A DNA stretch of 64,000 nt from Salinibacterium sp. dk2585 (GCF_008001035.1 NZ_CP042856.1:2232001-2296000); one strand, 5' to 3'. Positions 44,483 through 54,650 are shown, numbered from the stretch's first letter. Made by a program: numbers and translations. Notes: generated by a model not told the origin, from the sequence alone.

Positions 44483-44923
44483 ATGAGAACACGGCGGTCG
44501 GTCGATATCCCTCGAGACGCCGCATCGGTGTTCGGCTACCTCTCCCAGGTGGAGAACGAAGTCCAGTGGCGCGAATCCATCGTCGGGAGCCGGTACCGCC
44601 ACGCAAGTGGGCCTGCTCTCGGGGTCCGCGGTGAGACCCGCGTCGAGATGGGCGGCCGGGGCGTCGTCATGCGCTGGGAGATCAGCGAGTTTGCACCGGG
44701 GACGCTCGTTGCATGGACTCTTGACGGTTCCCCCTGGAATGGCGGCGGCAGCTACCGGGTCGTGCCGACAGACGCGGGATGCCGCCTGACTGCCTCGCTC
44801 GAGGTCCGCCTCCACGGTGTCATGCGCGTGCTGGAACCGATCCTTTGGCTGCACTTCTCGCGAGGTCTCCGCGCCGACCTCGCAGCCGTGCAGGAACTGC
44901 TCTCGGGGTCGCCGCGACGGTAA
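44483..44923 (+). CDS. SRPBCC family protein (polyketide cyclase/dehydrase-like)
   Basis: 146-residue START-like helix-grip protein with the typical opening DIPRDAASVFGYLSQVENEVQW and a curved sheet enclosing a hydrophobic cavity. No catalytic motif can be assigned. Such proteins bind lipids or other small molecules or act as cyclases. It is a single gene between the metallo-hydrolase and pdxH, all on the plus strand. Confidence 0.82.
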   Translation: MRTRRSVDIPRDAASVFGYLSQVENEVQWRESIVGSRYRHASGPALGVRGETRVEMGGRGVVMRWEISEFAPGTLVAWTLDGSPWNGGGSYRVVPTDAGCRLTASLEVRLHGVMRVLEPILWLHFSRGLRADLAAVQELLSGSPRR

Positions 44924-44979
44924 GTTCGCGGCGGAGTGAGCCAGGTGGGCCGGTCGAGCACCTGTGGCCGACGCGGGCT

Positions 44980-44985
44980 TAACAT
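44980..44985 (+). promoter_or_regulatory. -10 element TAACAT of pdxH
   Basis: TAACAT ends 7 bases before the pdxH ATG at 44993, so transcription should begin at or beside the start codon, giving a leaderless mRNA. No Shine-Dalgarno sequence is present, which agrees. Confidence 0.45.
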
Positions 44986-44992
44986 TGCGACC

Positions 44993-45625
44993 ATGAGCTA
45001 CCCGCAGACCCTCAGCGGCGACGGCGGCCTCGAGCTGCCCGAGTTTGACTCGCCCCCAAGCGACCCCGGTGCGCTGCTCGTGACCTGGTTCTCGCGCGCC
45101 GAGCAGTTGGGCGCGCGAGAGCACCTCGCGGTCGCTCTCGCGACGGCGGATGCTGACGGCCGGCCTTCCACCCGCATGGTGCTGCTGAAACGAGTGGATG
45201 CCGCGGGCGTGACCTTCACGACGACCGCGACGAGCCGCAAGGGGCGCGAACTGGCGGGGCAGCCATGGGGCGCGATGACGGCGTATTGGCGTGAGACGAT
45301 CCAGCAGGTGCGCCTGGCGGGGCCCGTGCGGAGGCTCAGCGAAAAGGAGTCCGACGCACTCTTCGCCGCGCGCCCCATCCCATCCCAGGCATCAGCGATC
45401 GCGTCCCAGCAGGGCGAGCCGCTCGACGACCCGGCCGACCTCGTGGCACGAGCGGCTGCCCTCGCCTCGTCACCTGAGGCGCTGCCCCGGCCCGAGTTCT
45501 GGTACGGCTACCGGCTCGAGCCCGAGGTCATCGAGTTCTGGCACGGCACCGTGCACCGGCTCCACCGGCGCCTGCTGTACGAACGCGACGGCGGGGCCTG
45601 GACGCACCGGCGCCTGCAGCCCTAG
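44993..45625 (+). CDS. pdxH: Pyridoxamine 5'-phosphate oxidase
   Basis: FMN-dependent oxidase making pyridoxal 5'-phosphate from PNP/PMP. 210 residues. Diagnostic segments: GRPSTRMVLLK (FMN/PLP site), TTTATSRKGREL, VRLAGPVRRLS and the C-terminal IEFWHGTVHRLHRRLLY with WTHRRLQP at the end, the conserved PdxH finish. A -10-like element directly upstream suggests leaderless expression. It supplies cofactor to enzymes such as the nearby MetY. Confidence 0.94.
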   Translation: MSYPQTLSGDGGLELPEFDSPPSDPGALLVTWFSRAEQLGAREHLAVALATADADGRPSTRMVLLKRVDAAGVTFTTTATSRKGRELAGQPWGAMTAYWRETIQQVRLAGPVRRLSEKESDALFAARPIPSQASAIASQQGEPLDDPADLVARAAALASSPEALPRPEFWYGYRLEPEVIEFWHGTVHRLHRRLLYERDGGAWTHRRLQP

Positions 45626-45645
45626 CGCGATCGCACCGGGGGAAC

Positions 45646-46422
45646 TCAGCCCTTGTTGCGGTGCTCCCGAATCGCCTTGATCGCGAGCTGTGTCGCCGTG
45701 AAGACGAGAAGCAGCGCGAAGAGCACGCTGCCGAGCTGAGGGTCGACGAGGCCCGCGACCGCGATCCCGCCGAATGACGCCGGCACCGCGAAGAGGCCGA
45801 TCGTGAGGGCCCCCTTCACGTCGGCATTGCCGTTGCGCAGGTTGTTGATCGTGCCCGTGATCGCCGTGGGAATCATCATGACGAGTGAGGAACCCTTCGC
45901 GACCAGGTCGCCCATGCCAAAGAGCACGATCATCACGGGAACCACGATGACGCCGCCGCCGACGCCGAGGAGCCCCGACAGGATGCCCGTGGCGAGCCCG
46001 ACACCGGCGAGCGCGAACACTGAACCCAGCGAGAAGACGAACTCGCCGCCGCGGTCGGGCACCGTGAAGAAGAGGCTCACGGCCATGACCACCTGGAAAG
46101 CGATGAAGCCCCACCTGAGCCAGAGCTGCGAGATGCGTGCCAGGAGGGCCGTGCCGATGATGGAGCCGACGATGGCACCGGCCGCGAGGCATCCGGCGAC
46201 AACCCAGTCGACGTCACCGTTGATGGCGTAGCCGAGCGAGCCCGCGATCGCCGTCGGCAGGATCGCCAGGAGCGACGTGCCGCTCGCGCGACGCTGCTGG
46301 TAGTGCAGCAGGATCACCAGGAGGGGCACGATGACGATGCCGCCGCCCACCCCGAAGAGGCCAGAGAAGAAGCCAGCAAAGATGCCCGCGAGGGCGAGGA
46401 GGAGCACGCGACGAATCTTCAT
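45646..46422 (-). CDS. TSUP (TauE/SafE) family permease
   Basis: 258-residue membrane protein of the sulfite/sulfonate exporter family, with about eight helices in two homologous halves. Each half carries the family motif: FGVGGGIVIVP near residue 22 and LGVGGGVIVVP near 150. The substrate (sulfite, sulfoacetate or another organosulfur anion) is not indicated. ATG 46422 gives the normal basic KIRR start; the longer frame runs into a duplicated GC-rich stretch. It converges with pdxH. Confidence 0.9.
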   Translation of the reverse strand: MKIRRVLLLALAGIFAGFFSGLFGVGGGIVIVPLLVILLHYQQRRASGTSLLAILPTAIAGSLGYAINGDVDWVVAGCLAAGAIVGSIIGTALLARISQLWLRWGFIAFQVVMAVSLFFTVPDRGGEFVFSLGSVFALAGVGLATGILSGLLGVGGGVIVVPVMIVLFGMGDLVAKGSSLVMMIPTAITGTINNLRNGNADVKGALTIGLFAVPASFGGIAVAGLVDPQLGSVLFALLLVFTATQLAIKAIREHRNKG

Positions 46423-46447
46423 GGGCGCTTTCGGGAAGGGCCGGGCC

Positions 46448-46490
46448 GGGCTGGAGCGGAGGGCCGGCCGGGGCTGGAGCGGAGGGCCGG
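46448..46490. repeat. Tandem duplication of a 20-bp GC-rich unit
   Basis: gggctggagcggagggccgg occurs at 46448-46467 and 46471-46490, a 23-bp period. It lies between the TSUP start and the aldo/keto reductase stop, in the leader of the TSUP gene. Confidence 0.8.
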
Positions 46491-46492
46491 GC

Positions 46493-47433
<941 letters not shown>

Positions 47434-47494
47434 TCGGCCGGGCCGCCTCTCCGAGATTCCGGCGGAAGTTCAGGAACGGCGCAAGCAGATATGA

Positions 47495-47533
47495 AAACGG
47501 GCCGGGTCCACCAAGGGATATCACGACCCGTTC
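47495..47533 (-). terminator. Terminator-like hairpin downstream of prpC
   Basis: aacggg and cccgtt arms with an inner gggtc/gaccc pairing enclose the segment 18 nt past the prpC stop. On the minus strand the arm is followed by TTTTCAT. An outer tcaggaacgg/ccgttcctga pairing (47471-47480, 47529-47538) offers an alternative fold. Confidence 0.5.
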
Positions 47534-47551
47534 CTGAGTTTCCGCGGGGGA

Positions 47552-48670
47552 TCAGACCTCGCGCTGCTCTGGCCCGTTGTAGGCGCTCAGGGGGCGGATG
47601 AGCGAGTTCGAGCGCAGCTGCTCCATGATGTGCGCTGTCCAGCCGGTCACGCGCGACGCCACGAAGAGCGGCGTGAACATCTCGGTGTCGAAGCCGATCA
47701 GCCGGTAGGCGGGCCCGCTGGGGTAGTCGAGGTTGGGCTTGATCGACTTGCGAGCATCCATCGCCGCTTCGAGCCGGTCATAGAGCTCGCCCATCTGGCC
47801 CGCGTCGTAGTGCTCGATGAGGGTGTCGAGCGCCTTCTTCATGGTGGGGACGCGCGAGTCGCCGCTCTTGTAAACACGGTGGCCGAAGCCCATGATCTTG
47901 CGCTTCTCGGCGAGGGCCTGGTCGAGCCACTCCTCGGCACGCTCGGGGATGACGATCTCGTCGAAGACGTGCATGACCGCCTCGTTGGCGCCGCCGTGGA
48001 GCGGCCCCTTGAGCGCGCCGATCGCGGCAACGACCGCGCTGTAGATGTCGCTCAGCGTCGAGGTGACGACGCGCGCCGTGAAGGTCGAGGCGTTGAAGGA
48101 GTGCTCCGCGTAGAGAATCATCGACACGTCGAAAGCCTCAACCACGACCGCCTCGGGCACTTCACCGAAGGTCATGTGCAGGAAGTTCGCCGAGTAGGAG
48201 AGGTCGTCGCGCGGTTCGACGAGCTCCTGGTCGCGGCGGCGGCGCTGGTCGTAGGCGACGATCGCGGGGATCCGCGCGAACATGCTGATCGCGCGACGCA
48301 GGTTCGCCTCCTCGTCGTCGGCCGACGACATCCCGGGCACCGTGTCGTCCTGGGCTCCGATCACGCTGACGGCGGTGCGCACGACGTCCATCGGATGCGC
48401 GGTCGTCGGCAGCTCGTCGATGACCCGCTTGATGACAGGGTCGAGGCGGCGCTGCGAACGCTCCAGCTCCTGGAACTCCTCCAACTGCACGGGCGTCGGC
48501 AGCTCGCCGTGCCAGAGCAGGTAGGCGACCTCCTCGAAGGTGCACTTGGCGGCGAGCTCCTGCACGGGGTAGCCCCGGTAGAGCAGCGAGTTGGTCTCGG
48601 GGTTCACCTTCGAGATGGCGGTGGTGTCGACGACGACCCCCGCGAGTCCCTTGCGAATCTCCTCAGTCAT
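47552..48670 (-). CDS. prpC: 2-Methylcitrate synthase/citrate synthase
   Basis: Condenses propionyl-CoA with oxaloacetate in the methylcitrate cycle. 372 residues, the short form. Active-site residues are seen as His in KGPLHGGANEAV and His in GFGHRVYKSGD; the N-terminal LLYRGYPVQELA is typical of the type II methylcitrate group. Citrate synthase activity may also be present. Third structural gene of gntR-prpD-prpB-prpC, 35 nt after prpB, with a hairpin downstream. Confidence 0.94.
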   Translation of the reverse strand: MTEEIRKGLAGVVVDTTAISKVNPETNSLLYRGYPVQELAAKCTFEEVAYLLWHGELPTPVQLEEFQELERSQRRLDPVIKRVIDELPTTAHPMDVVRTAVSVIGAQDDTVPGMSSADDEEANLRRAISMFARIPAIVAYDQRRRRDQELVEPRDDLSYSANFLHMTFGEVPEAVVVEAFDVSMILYAEHSFNASTFTARVVTSTLSDIYSAVVAAIGALKGPLHGGANEAVMHVFDEIVIPERAEEWLDQALAEKRKIMGFGHRVYKSGDSRVPTMKKALDTLIEHYDAGQMGELYDRLEAAMDARKSIKPNLDYPSGPAYRLIGFDTEMFTPLFVASRVTGWTAHIMEQLRSNSLIRPLSAYNGPEQREV

Positions 48671-48705
48671 GACACTCCTTCGTGGTGCTGTCGCTTCGAC
48701 CTGGC

Positions 48706-49623
48706 TCAGTGCCGGCCGGGAACGGTGAAATTGAACACGCCCTCGTCGAAGGAGTTATACCCCGAGTAGTCGACGAGTTCGTAAAGACGGGCCCGCGTGA
48801 GCATGTCGGGCACGGATGCCTCCTGCGTGCCCTCGGCAACGATCGTGTCGAGCACGCGCTCGGCTGCGCCCATCGCCGCCCGCAGCAGGGTCACGGGGTA
48901 GATGACGATGTTGACGCCGACCTCCCGCAGCTGCTCGGTCGTGAAGAGGGCGCTCTTGCCGAACTCCGTCATGTTGGCGAGGATCGGCACGTCGATCGCC
49001 TTACGCACAGCCTCGAACTCGCTGAGGTCGGCCATCGCCTCGGGGAAGATCGCGTCGGCACCCGCATCCACGAGCGCCTTCATGCGGTCGATGGATGCTG
49101 CAAGCCCCGCCTCTCCAGGGATCGTGCCGCGCAGGTCGGTGCGCGCCATGATGAGCAGGTTCGCGTCGCGGCGGGTCTCGACCGCGGCGCGCACGCGCTT
49201 GATCGCGGTGTCGTCATCCACGACCGCCTTGCCGTCGAGGTGCCCGCAGCGCTTGGGGTTGACCTGGTCCTCGATGTGCACGCCGGCAACGCCCGCATCC
49301 TCGAGTTCATGGATCGTGCGGGCCACATTCATGGGCTCGCCGAAGCCTGTGTCGATGTCGACGAGCGAGGGCAGGTCGGTCATGCGGCTGATCTGGCCGG
49401 CGCGCTGGGCGACCTCGGTGAGGGTCGTGAGGCCGATGTCGGGCAGGCCGAGTTCGTTGCTGAGCACGGCGCCCGAAATGTAGACGCCCTCGAAGCCCTT
49501 CTCCTCGATCAGCCGCGTGCTGAGTGGGGTGAACGAGCCGGGGAACCGCTGGAGTTCCCCGGTCGCCAGGCGTTCGCGCAGCCCGGCCCGCTTCTCAGTG
49601 GGAGTCTTGGTGGAATACAGCAT
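48706..49623 (-). CDS. prpB: 2-Methylisocitrate lyase
   Basis: Cleaves 2-methylisocitrate to pyruvate and succinate, the last step of the methylcitrate cycle. 305 residues, isocitrate lyase/PEP mutase superfamily. The catalytic KRCGH motif and the metal-binding DIDTGFG segment are present. ATG 49623 overlaps the prpD stop by one base (TGATG), so translation is coupled. An upstream in-frame start lies within prpD and is rejected. Confidence 0.96.
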   Translation of the reverse strand: MLYSTKTPTEKRAGLRERLATGELQRFPGSFTPLSTRLIEEKGFEGVYISGAVLSNELGLPDIGLTTLTEVAQRAGQISRMTDLPSLVDIDTGFGEPMNVARTIHELEDAGVAGVHIEDQVNPKRCGHLDGKAVVDDDTAIKRVRAAVETRRDANLLIMARTDLRGTIPGEAGLAASIDRMKALVDAGADAIFPEAMADLSEFEAVRKAIDVPILANMTEFGKSALFTTEQLREVGVNIVIYPVTLLRAAMGAAERVLDTIVAEGTQEASVPDMLTRARLYELVDYSGYNSFDEGVFNFTVPGRH

Positions 49624-51122
49624 CAGAAGATCCCCTTGGTGGTGAGGCGCGGGAGTTCGGCGTTGATCGTGAGGCCGCACAGCTCGTCGGCCGTGAGCTG
49701 GGGCAGACGCTGGGCTACGTCGAGGAAGCGCTCGATCTCATCGGCCTCGAGCACGCCCTCCGCGAGGGTGCGGAACTTGTTGACGTACTGCGCACGGGCG
49801 AAGGGCCGGGCACCGAGCGGGTGGGCGTCGGCGACGGCGATCTCGTCGACCACGCGGGTGCCGTCCTCGAGCTCGATCTCGACGCGACCGCCGAAGGCCT
49901 TCTCGCTGATGTCGTTGGAGTGGTAGCGGCGCGTCCACTCGGCGTCCTCCAGCGTCGTGACCTTGTGCCACAGCTCGACCGTGTCGGGGCGACCGGCACG
50001 CTCGGGCGCGTAGGAGTCGACGTGGTGCCAGCTGCCGTCCTGCAGCGCGACCGTGAAGATGTACGGGATCGAGTGGTCGAGCGTCTCGCGGCTCGCTGTC
50101 GGGTCGTACTTCTGCGGGTCGTTCGCGCCCGAACCGATCACGTAGTGCGTGTGGTGGCTCGTGTGGAGCACGACGCTGCGGATGTTGGCGGGGTCGCGCA
50201 GTTCGGGACGCTCATTGCCCAGCTTGCGCGCGAGGTCGATCCACGCCTGGGCCTGGTACTCGGCCGAGTGCTCCTTCGTGTAGCTGTCGAGGATGGCGCG
50301 GCGCGCCTCTCCCCGCTCGGGCAGCGGCACCTCGTAGCGGCCCTCTGGCCCGTCGAGCAGCCACGCGATGACGCCGTCCTCACCCTCGTAGATCGGGGTG
50401 GGGCTCGTCTGGCCGCGCATGGCACGGTCGACCGCTTCGACCGCCATCTTGCCGGCGAACGCCGGAGCGTGTGCCTTCCAAGTGGAGATCTCGCCCTTGC
50501 GCGACTGGCGAGTGGCCGTCGTCGTGTGCAGCGCCTGGCCGACGGCCTGGAAGATCGTCTCGGTGTCGAGGCCGAGGAGCGTGCCGATGCCTGCCGCCGC
50601 CGACGGGCCGAGGTGGGCCACATGGTCGATCTTGTGCTTGTGCAGGCTGATCGCCTTGACGAGGTCGATCTGGATCTCGTAGCCCGTGACGATGCCGCGA
50701 AGGAGGTCGTCGCCCGTGCAACGCATGTGCTGCGCGACCGCGAGAATCGGCGGGATGTTGTCGCCCGGGTGCGAGTACTCCGCAGCGAGGAAGGTGTCGT
50801 GGTAGTCGAGCTCGCGCACCGCCACGCCGTTGGCCCATGCTGCCCACTCCGGGCTCACGCGCGTCGTGGTGCCGAATACCGTCGCGCCCGGCTCGAAGCC
50901 GCCGTGACGCTCCGCCTGCTCGCGGGCCGAGACGACGGGAGCCCGCGTGAGGCTCGCTGCAGCGACGGAGGCGTTGTCGATGACGCGGTTGATGACCATG
51001 TCGGCAACCTCGTCGGTGACGTCGACGCGCTCGGATGCGACATCCGCGATCTTCCAGGCGAGCTGGTCTTCGCGGGCGAGGTTCTCGTCGCTGCGGTATG
51101 TGCGCACGGGGTGGAGCTTCAC
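49623..51122 (-). CDS. prpD: 2-Methylcitrate dehydratase PrpD
   Basis: Dehydrates 2-methylcitrate to 2-methyl-cis-aconitate. 499 residues, MmgE/PrpD family. Recognisable segments: [13 protein letters not shown] near residue 45, the REQAERHGG linker, [24 protein letters not shown] and [18 protein letters not shown]. The start is GTG 51122, overlapping the gntR stop (GTGA). It is therefore coupled to its own regulator on one mRNA and to prpB downstream. Confidence 0.95.
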   Translation of the reverse strand: MKLHPVRTYRSDENLAREDQLAWKIADVASERVDVTDEVADMVINRVIDNASVAAASLTRAPVVSAREQAERHGGFEPGATVFGTTTRVSPEWAAWANGVAVRELDYHDTFLAAEYSHPGDNIPPILAVAQHMRCTGDDLLRGIVTGYEIQIDLVKAISLHKHKIDHVAHLGPSAAAGIGTLLGLDTETIFQAVGQALHTTTATRQSRKGEISTWKAHAPAFAGKMAVEAVDRAMRGQTSPTPIYEGEDGVIAWLLDGPEGRYEVPLPERGEARRAILDSYTKEHSAEYQAQAWIDLARKLGNERPELRDPANIRSVVLHTSHHTHYVIGSGANDPQKYDPTASRETLDHSIPYIFTVALQDGSWHHVDSYAPERAGRPDTVELWHKVTTLEDAEWTRRYHSNDISEKAFGGRVEIELEDGTRVVDEIAVADAHPLGARPFARAQYVNKFRTLAEGVLEADEIERFLDVAQRLPQLTADELCGLTINAELPRLTTKGIF

Positions 51123-51781
51123 GATGCGGTCCTTTCGAGGGGAGTCGTCCCCGCCGTGGCGAGGACGCTGGTGAGGGCGTTGTGGAGGTGGACGTGGGTC
51201 GCGTGGGCGGCAAGGTCGGCGTCTCGGGCGAGGATCGCCTGCACGATCAGCAGGTGCTCGGTTGCCGCTTGGCGCAGTCGCGCTGGATCATCCTTCGCGA
51301 GGCGACGGATGCGCACGAGGTGGGTGCGCAGCGAGGTGAGCGCGGCCACGAGGTAGGGGTTGCGCACCGCCACGTCCATCGCGGCATCGAAGCGCGCGAC
51401 GAGGTCGTAGTAGTCGTGGCGGGCGGGGTCGTCGGATGCCAGCAGGCCGGGGGCGGCGCGGAACTCTGCCTCGAGCGCGGCGAAGGTGATGGCATCCGCT
51501 CGCACTGCCGCGAGTCGGGCCGCCTGCTCCTCGAGGGCACGGCGCACCTCGAAGAGCTCGCGGATGTTCTCGACGGAGACGTTGGTGACGACGAGGCCGC
51601 GACCGGTCTGGGTGGCGACGAGCCCGTCGGCGATGAGTCGCGAGAGAGCCTCGCGCAGGGGCGTGCGGCTGACGCCGAGACGCTCGGACTGCTCGACCTC
51701 GCCGAGCACCGTGCCGGGCGGAAGGTGCCAGTCGATGATGTCGTCGCGCAGGGTGCGGTACGCCCGATCCGATGCGCGCAT
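51119..51781 (-). CDS. GntR family (FCD) regulator of the methylcitrate operon
   Basis: 220 residues. The winged helix at about 5-70 has the GntR pattern [22 protein letters not shown]-terminal FCD domain (about 80-205) with His and Asp residues able to bind metal and an acid ligand follows. It is the first gene of gntR-prpD-prpB-prpC and overlaps prpD, so it probably controls its own operon in response to propionate metabolites. Two TGTATACA sites upstream are likely operators. ATG 51781 gives [11 protein letters not shown]; longer starts cross the operator region. Confidence 0.93.
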   Translation of the reverse strand: MRASDRAYRTLRDDIIDWHLPPGTVLGEVEQSERLGVSRTPLREALSRLIADGLVATQTGRGLVVTNVSVENIRELFEVRRALEEQAARLAAVRADAITFAALEAEFRAAPGLLASDDPARHDYYDLVARFDAAMDVAVRNPYLVAALTSLRTHLVRIRRLAKDDPARLRQAATEHLLIVQAILARDADLAAHATHVHLHNALTSVLATAGTTPLERTAS

Positions 51782-51814
51782 CCGTGCTCCCTCCGCCCCG
51801 TCGACGCCTCTTAC

Positions 51815-51885
51815 TGTATACACAACGAGGCCTGAAGCCAACCTGTCACGCAGCCCGGGCGCCCGAACAGGGATGTTTGTATACA
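51815..51885. promoter_or_regulatory. Two TGTATACA operators of the prp operon
   Basis: TGTATACA occurs at 51815-51822 and 51878-51885, exactly 63 bp apart, about six helical turns. The second is extended as tttgtatacaact. Both fit the GntR/FadR-type T-GT-N-AC-A pattern and lie 34 and 97 bp upstream of the gntR start. Autoregulation with looping is inferred. Confidence 0.65.
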
Positions 51886-51941
51886 ACTGAGCCGGATGGG
51901 CCAGCGCATGGTCGCAGCGTGAGCGGTCAGGGGCAGCGCTA

Positions 51942-51991
51942 CAGTTTCCGTCCGGCGCTACGGAAGTATCTGTAACGCCGGACGGAAACTG
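51942..51991 (-). terminator. Long palindrome after the ABC exporter operon
   Basis: Perfect 16-bp arms cagtttccgtccggcg (51942-51957) and cgccggacggaaactg (51976-51991), extended by gcgct/agcgc outside and tac/gta inside. It starts 38 nt past the permease stop on the minus strand. No clear T tract. Function as terminator or repeat element is inferred from position. Confidence 0.55.
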
Positions 51992-52028
51992 CAGCGCGAG
52001 CGCAGGCGGGCCGCAGGGACCTGGCGGC

Positions 52029-52781
52029 TCAGCGGAAGCGGCGGCCCTCGTCACGGCGGAAGAGGAAGAGCGCGAGGGCGGCAGTGGCGGCGATCCACAC
52101 GAGGATGCCCATCCACACCCACGGGTGCAGCTCACCTCCCTGCACAGCCCAGATCACGAGTTCACGTGCCTGGCGCGAGGGGAAGAACGTCGACAGGGTG
52201 TCGAGCCACGGCGCGAACATGATGGGCGGCAGGAACAACCCGCCCGCGAAGGCGAAGCTGAACATGACGACCTGCACGACCGCGATCGCCGCCTTCGAGG
52301 GCATCGCGTAGCCGACGCACACTCCGATGAGCATGAACGGCAGCGCGGAGATCGCGAGCGCCACCAGGCCGAGGAGCACTCCCGACAGTGAAGCCTCGGC
52401 CGCAGTGAAGAGCCTGCCGATGACGATGACGGGCAGGATGGCGACGAGCCCCATCGTTCCGATCGAGAACACGTAGCCGAGCACGCGCGAGACTCCCGAA
52501 CCGGGGAGCGTGCGCAGGTAGGGGTCCCAGGGCTTCTCGCGGTCTTCGGAGATCGTGAGGCCGAAGCTGAACAGCGAGTTCGACATCACCGCGAAGACGC
52601 TCAGCGAGATCACGGCCTGGGTGGCGAAGAGCGGGTCAGCCGCCACGACCTCCTGCGGCACGACGAAGAACAGCAGCGCGAGCGCGGGAAACGCGAGCGC
52701 GCTGATCACCGCGATGGGGATGCGCATGGTCTCGAGCAGCCCGTACTTGGCGTGCACGAGGGCGAGGTTCATGGCGGACAT
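52029..52781 (-). CDS. ABC-2 type transporter permease
   Basis: 250-residue membrane subunit with six predicted helices. The cytosolic segment SEDREKPWDPYLRTLPGS after helix 2 and the CVGYAMPSKAAIAVVQVV region are typical of ABC-2 exporters similar to those in multidrug or lantibiotic-immunity systems. It overlaps the ATPase gene by one base (TGATG), forming a two-gene exporter. Substrate unknown. Confidence 0.88.
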   Translation of the reverse strand: MSAMNLALVHAKYGLLETMRIPIAVISALAFPALALLFFVVPQEVVAADPLFATQAVISLSVFAVMSNSLFSFGLTISEDREKPWDPYLRTLPGSGVSRVLGYVFSIGTMGLVAILPVIVIGRLFTAAEASLSGVLLGLVALAISALPFMLIGVCVGYAMPSKAAIAVVQVVMFSFAFAGGLFLPPIMFAPWLDTLSTFFPSRQARELVIWAVQGGELHPWVWMGILVWIAATAALALFLFRRDEGRRFR

Positions 52782-53701
52782 CAGTTGCTCCCCTTGGTGT
52801 CGAGGCGAACCGGCTGGGCGCCTGCGCCCCCGGTCAGTGTCAGGAATGCCTCCTCGAGGCTTGCCCCGCGCACCGTGAGTCCGTGGAACGGCACCCCCGA
52901 CTGCACGAGGGCGCGCACCGCTTCGTCGGCGTCGCGAACGAAGAATGTGTGCGCACCGTCCTCCTCGGCACGGGTGTCGACGACCTCGGGGAGGGCAGAA
53001 ACGGCCTCCGGATGCTCGGTCGTGAGTCGAAGCATCCGCAGCCCCACCTGCTGGAGCACAGTCGAGAGGTCATCGTCGGCGAGCACGCGCCCCTCCCCGA
53101 TCACGACGACACGCTCCGCCAGCGCCTCAATCTCTTCGAGGTAGTGGCTCGTGACGACGACCGTCGCGCCGGCGGCCTGCTGCGCCTGGACGGCCGCCCA
53201 CAGCACCTTGCGTGCGTCAACGTCGAGTCCGGTGGTCGGCTCGTCGAGCAACACGAGCTTCGGCCGCCCGACGAAGGCGAGCGCGACGCTGATGCGCCGC
53301 TTCTGCCCGCCCGAGAGCGAACCGGTCTGGCGGCGCAGCAGGTCGGCGAAGCCGAACTGCTCGGCGAGCTCCTGCTTGGGCGCCGGGTTCTCGAAGTGTG
53401 CGCCCACATAGTCGAGCACCTCTCCCACCCGCAGCGTCGGAGGCAGGGCGGTCTCCTGCGGGGTGCAGCCGAGCATCCGCCGGTTGTGGTGGTCACCGGG
53501 GCTGCCGTCGAAGAGTTCGACGGTGCCGGACGTCGGCCTGCGGAGGCCCTGCAGGAGCGAGAGAAGCGTGCTCTTGCCTGCACCGTTCGGGCCGAGGAGG
53601 CCCACGATGCGGCCGGAGCCGATCTCGAGGGAGACATCGTCGAGGGCCGTGACATCCCCGAAGCGGCGCGTCACGCCATCGAGACGGGCGAGGGTGTTCA
53701 T
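52781..53701 (-). CDS. ABC exporter ATP-binding protein
   Basis: 306 residues. Walker A GPNGAGKST, signature LSGGQKRR, Walker B VLLDEPTTGLD and switch His in VVTSHYLEE are present, and a C-terminal extension (about 225-306) resembles that of DrrA/CcmA-type exporters. It overlaps the winged-helix regulator upstream (ATGA) and the permease downstream. The four genes from 54619 to 52029 form one coupled unit. Confidence 0.92.
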   Translation of the reverse strand: MNTLARLDGVTRRFGDVTALDDVSLEIGSGRIVGLLGPNGAGKSTLLSLLQGLRRPTSGTVELFDGSPGDHHNRRMLGCTPQETALPPTLRVGEVLDYVGAHFENPAPKQELAEQFGFADLLRRQTGSLSGGQKRRISVALAFVGRPKLVLLDEPTTGLDVDARKVLWAAVQAQQAAGATVVVTSHYLEEIEALAERVVVIGEGRVLADDDLSTVLQQVGLRMLRLTTEHPEAVSALPEVVDTRAEEDGAHTFFVRDADEAVRALVQSGVPFHGLTVRGASLEEAFLTLTGGAGAQPVRLDTKGSN

Positions 53702-53991
53702 TCGGATGCTCCCAACAGGGTTCGGAGGGTTTCGGTGTAGTCCTCGAAGGCGCGACGGCCGCGCTTCGAGAGGGCCAGGTAGGTGACGGGTGTGCGTCCC
53801 TGGTGTGTCTTGGTGACCTCGACGTACTCCGCGTCCTCGAGCTTGCGGAGGTGGGTCGAGAGGTTGCCTGCCGTCATGTCGAGCAGCTCCTGCAGGCGCG
53901 GGAACGACATTTGGTCGCCGACCGGCAGCGTTGCCAGGGTCGCGGTGATGCGGAGCCGCGCCGCCGCGTGGATGACCGGGTCAAGCTCCAT
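53698..53991 (-). CDS. Small winged-helix transcriptional regulator
   Basis: 97-residue protein that is almost only a winged helix: LQELLDMTAGNLSTHLRKLEDAEYVEVTK (about 33-61) and a wing with RTPVTYLALSKRGR. It resembles the ArsR/MarR-like regulators encoded with ABC-2 exporters in actinobacteria. It overlaps the upstream membrane-protein gene by 11 nt and the ATPase gene by 4 nt, so it likely regulates this exporter. The palindrome at 54651-54667 is a candidate operator. Confidence 0.88.
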   Translation of the reverse strand: MELDPVIHAAARLRITATLATLPVGDQMSFPRLQELLDMTAGNLSTHLRKLEDAEYVEVTKTHQGRTPVTYLALSKRGRRAFEDYTETLRTLLGASE

Positions 53992-54619
53992 GGCGCGCCC
54001 TCCTGATCACGAGGGCGAAGTGTGCGGCTGCCACGAGGAAGCCGCCGCCACCACCGATCGCCATCACCAGGTTGTTGGTGGGGAGACCGAAGAAAGGGGC
54101 GATGGAGCCGACGACGAGCAGGAGGCATCCCAGTACGAGCTGGCTGCGCTCGTTCCAGAGGGCTGCGCCGGCGAGGTACATGATCCCGGCCATGAGGGCG
54201 TACGCGGAGGGGAAATAGAGGCCTGCGAGTTCCGGTGACATCCCGTTACTGATGAGGCCCACCCCCACGGCGGCGAAGGCCATGCCAGAGAGCGACCACG
54301 AGATGCCATACACGGAGCCTTGGAACGCGGTCGAGCCGCCGCGCACCCCGCGCCCGATCCGCATCCCGACGATGGCGGAGGTCACGATCGAGGCGACGAG
54401 CAGCACGCCGAACACCGTGCCGGCCAGCGAGAGCGACATCCAGTCCGTCACGCGCCCGAGCCAGAGGAGCAGGAAGCCGACGAACCACGCGATGCCCCAC
54501 ACGAGGTAGAGCACTGCCACGGGAGCGACGTAGGCAAGGTCAACACGGCGGCGCTGTCGCTCGGCGAGTGCGAGCATCTCGGCCGGGTCGAGCGGGCGGT
54601 CATCGTCGGGTTCGGTCAT
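53981..54619 (-). CDS. Polytopic membrane protein encoded with the ABC exporter
   Basis: 212 residues with about six hydrophobic helices after a cytosolic, acidic N-terminus (MTEPDDDRPLDPAEMLALAE). I do not recognise a family. Its first position in the operon and overlap with the regulator gene suggest an accessory or sensing role for the exporter. ATG 54619 is preferred; ATG 54646 in the same frame would extend it by nine residues and sits next to the candidate operator. Confidence 0.75.
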   Translation of the reverse strand: MTEPDDDRPLDPAEMLALAERQRRRVDLAYVAPVAVLYLVWGIAWFVGFLLLWLGRVTDWMSLSLAGTVFGVLLVASIVTSAIVGMRIGRGVRGGSTAFQGSVYGISWSLSGMAFAAVGVGLISNGMSPELAGLYFPSAYALMAGIMYLAGAALWNERSQLVLGCLLLVVGSIAPFFGLPTNNLVMAIGGGGGFLVAAAHFALVIRRARHGA

Positions 54620-54650
54620 GGGGACTGCTCTTGGGCGGGAAGACATGATC

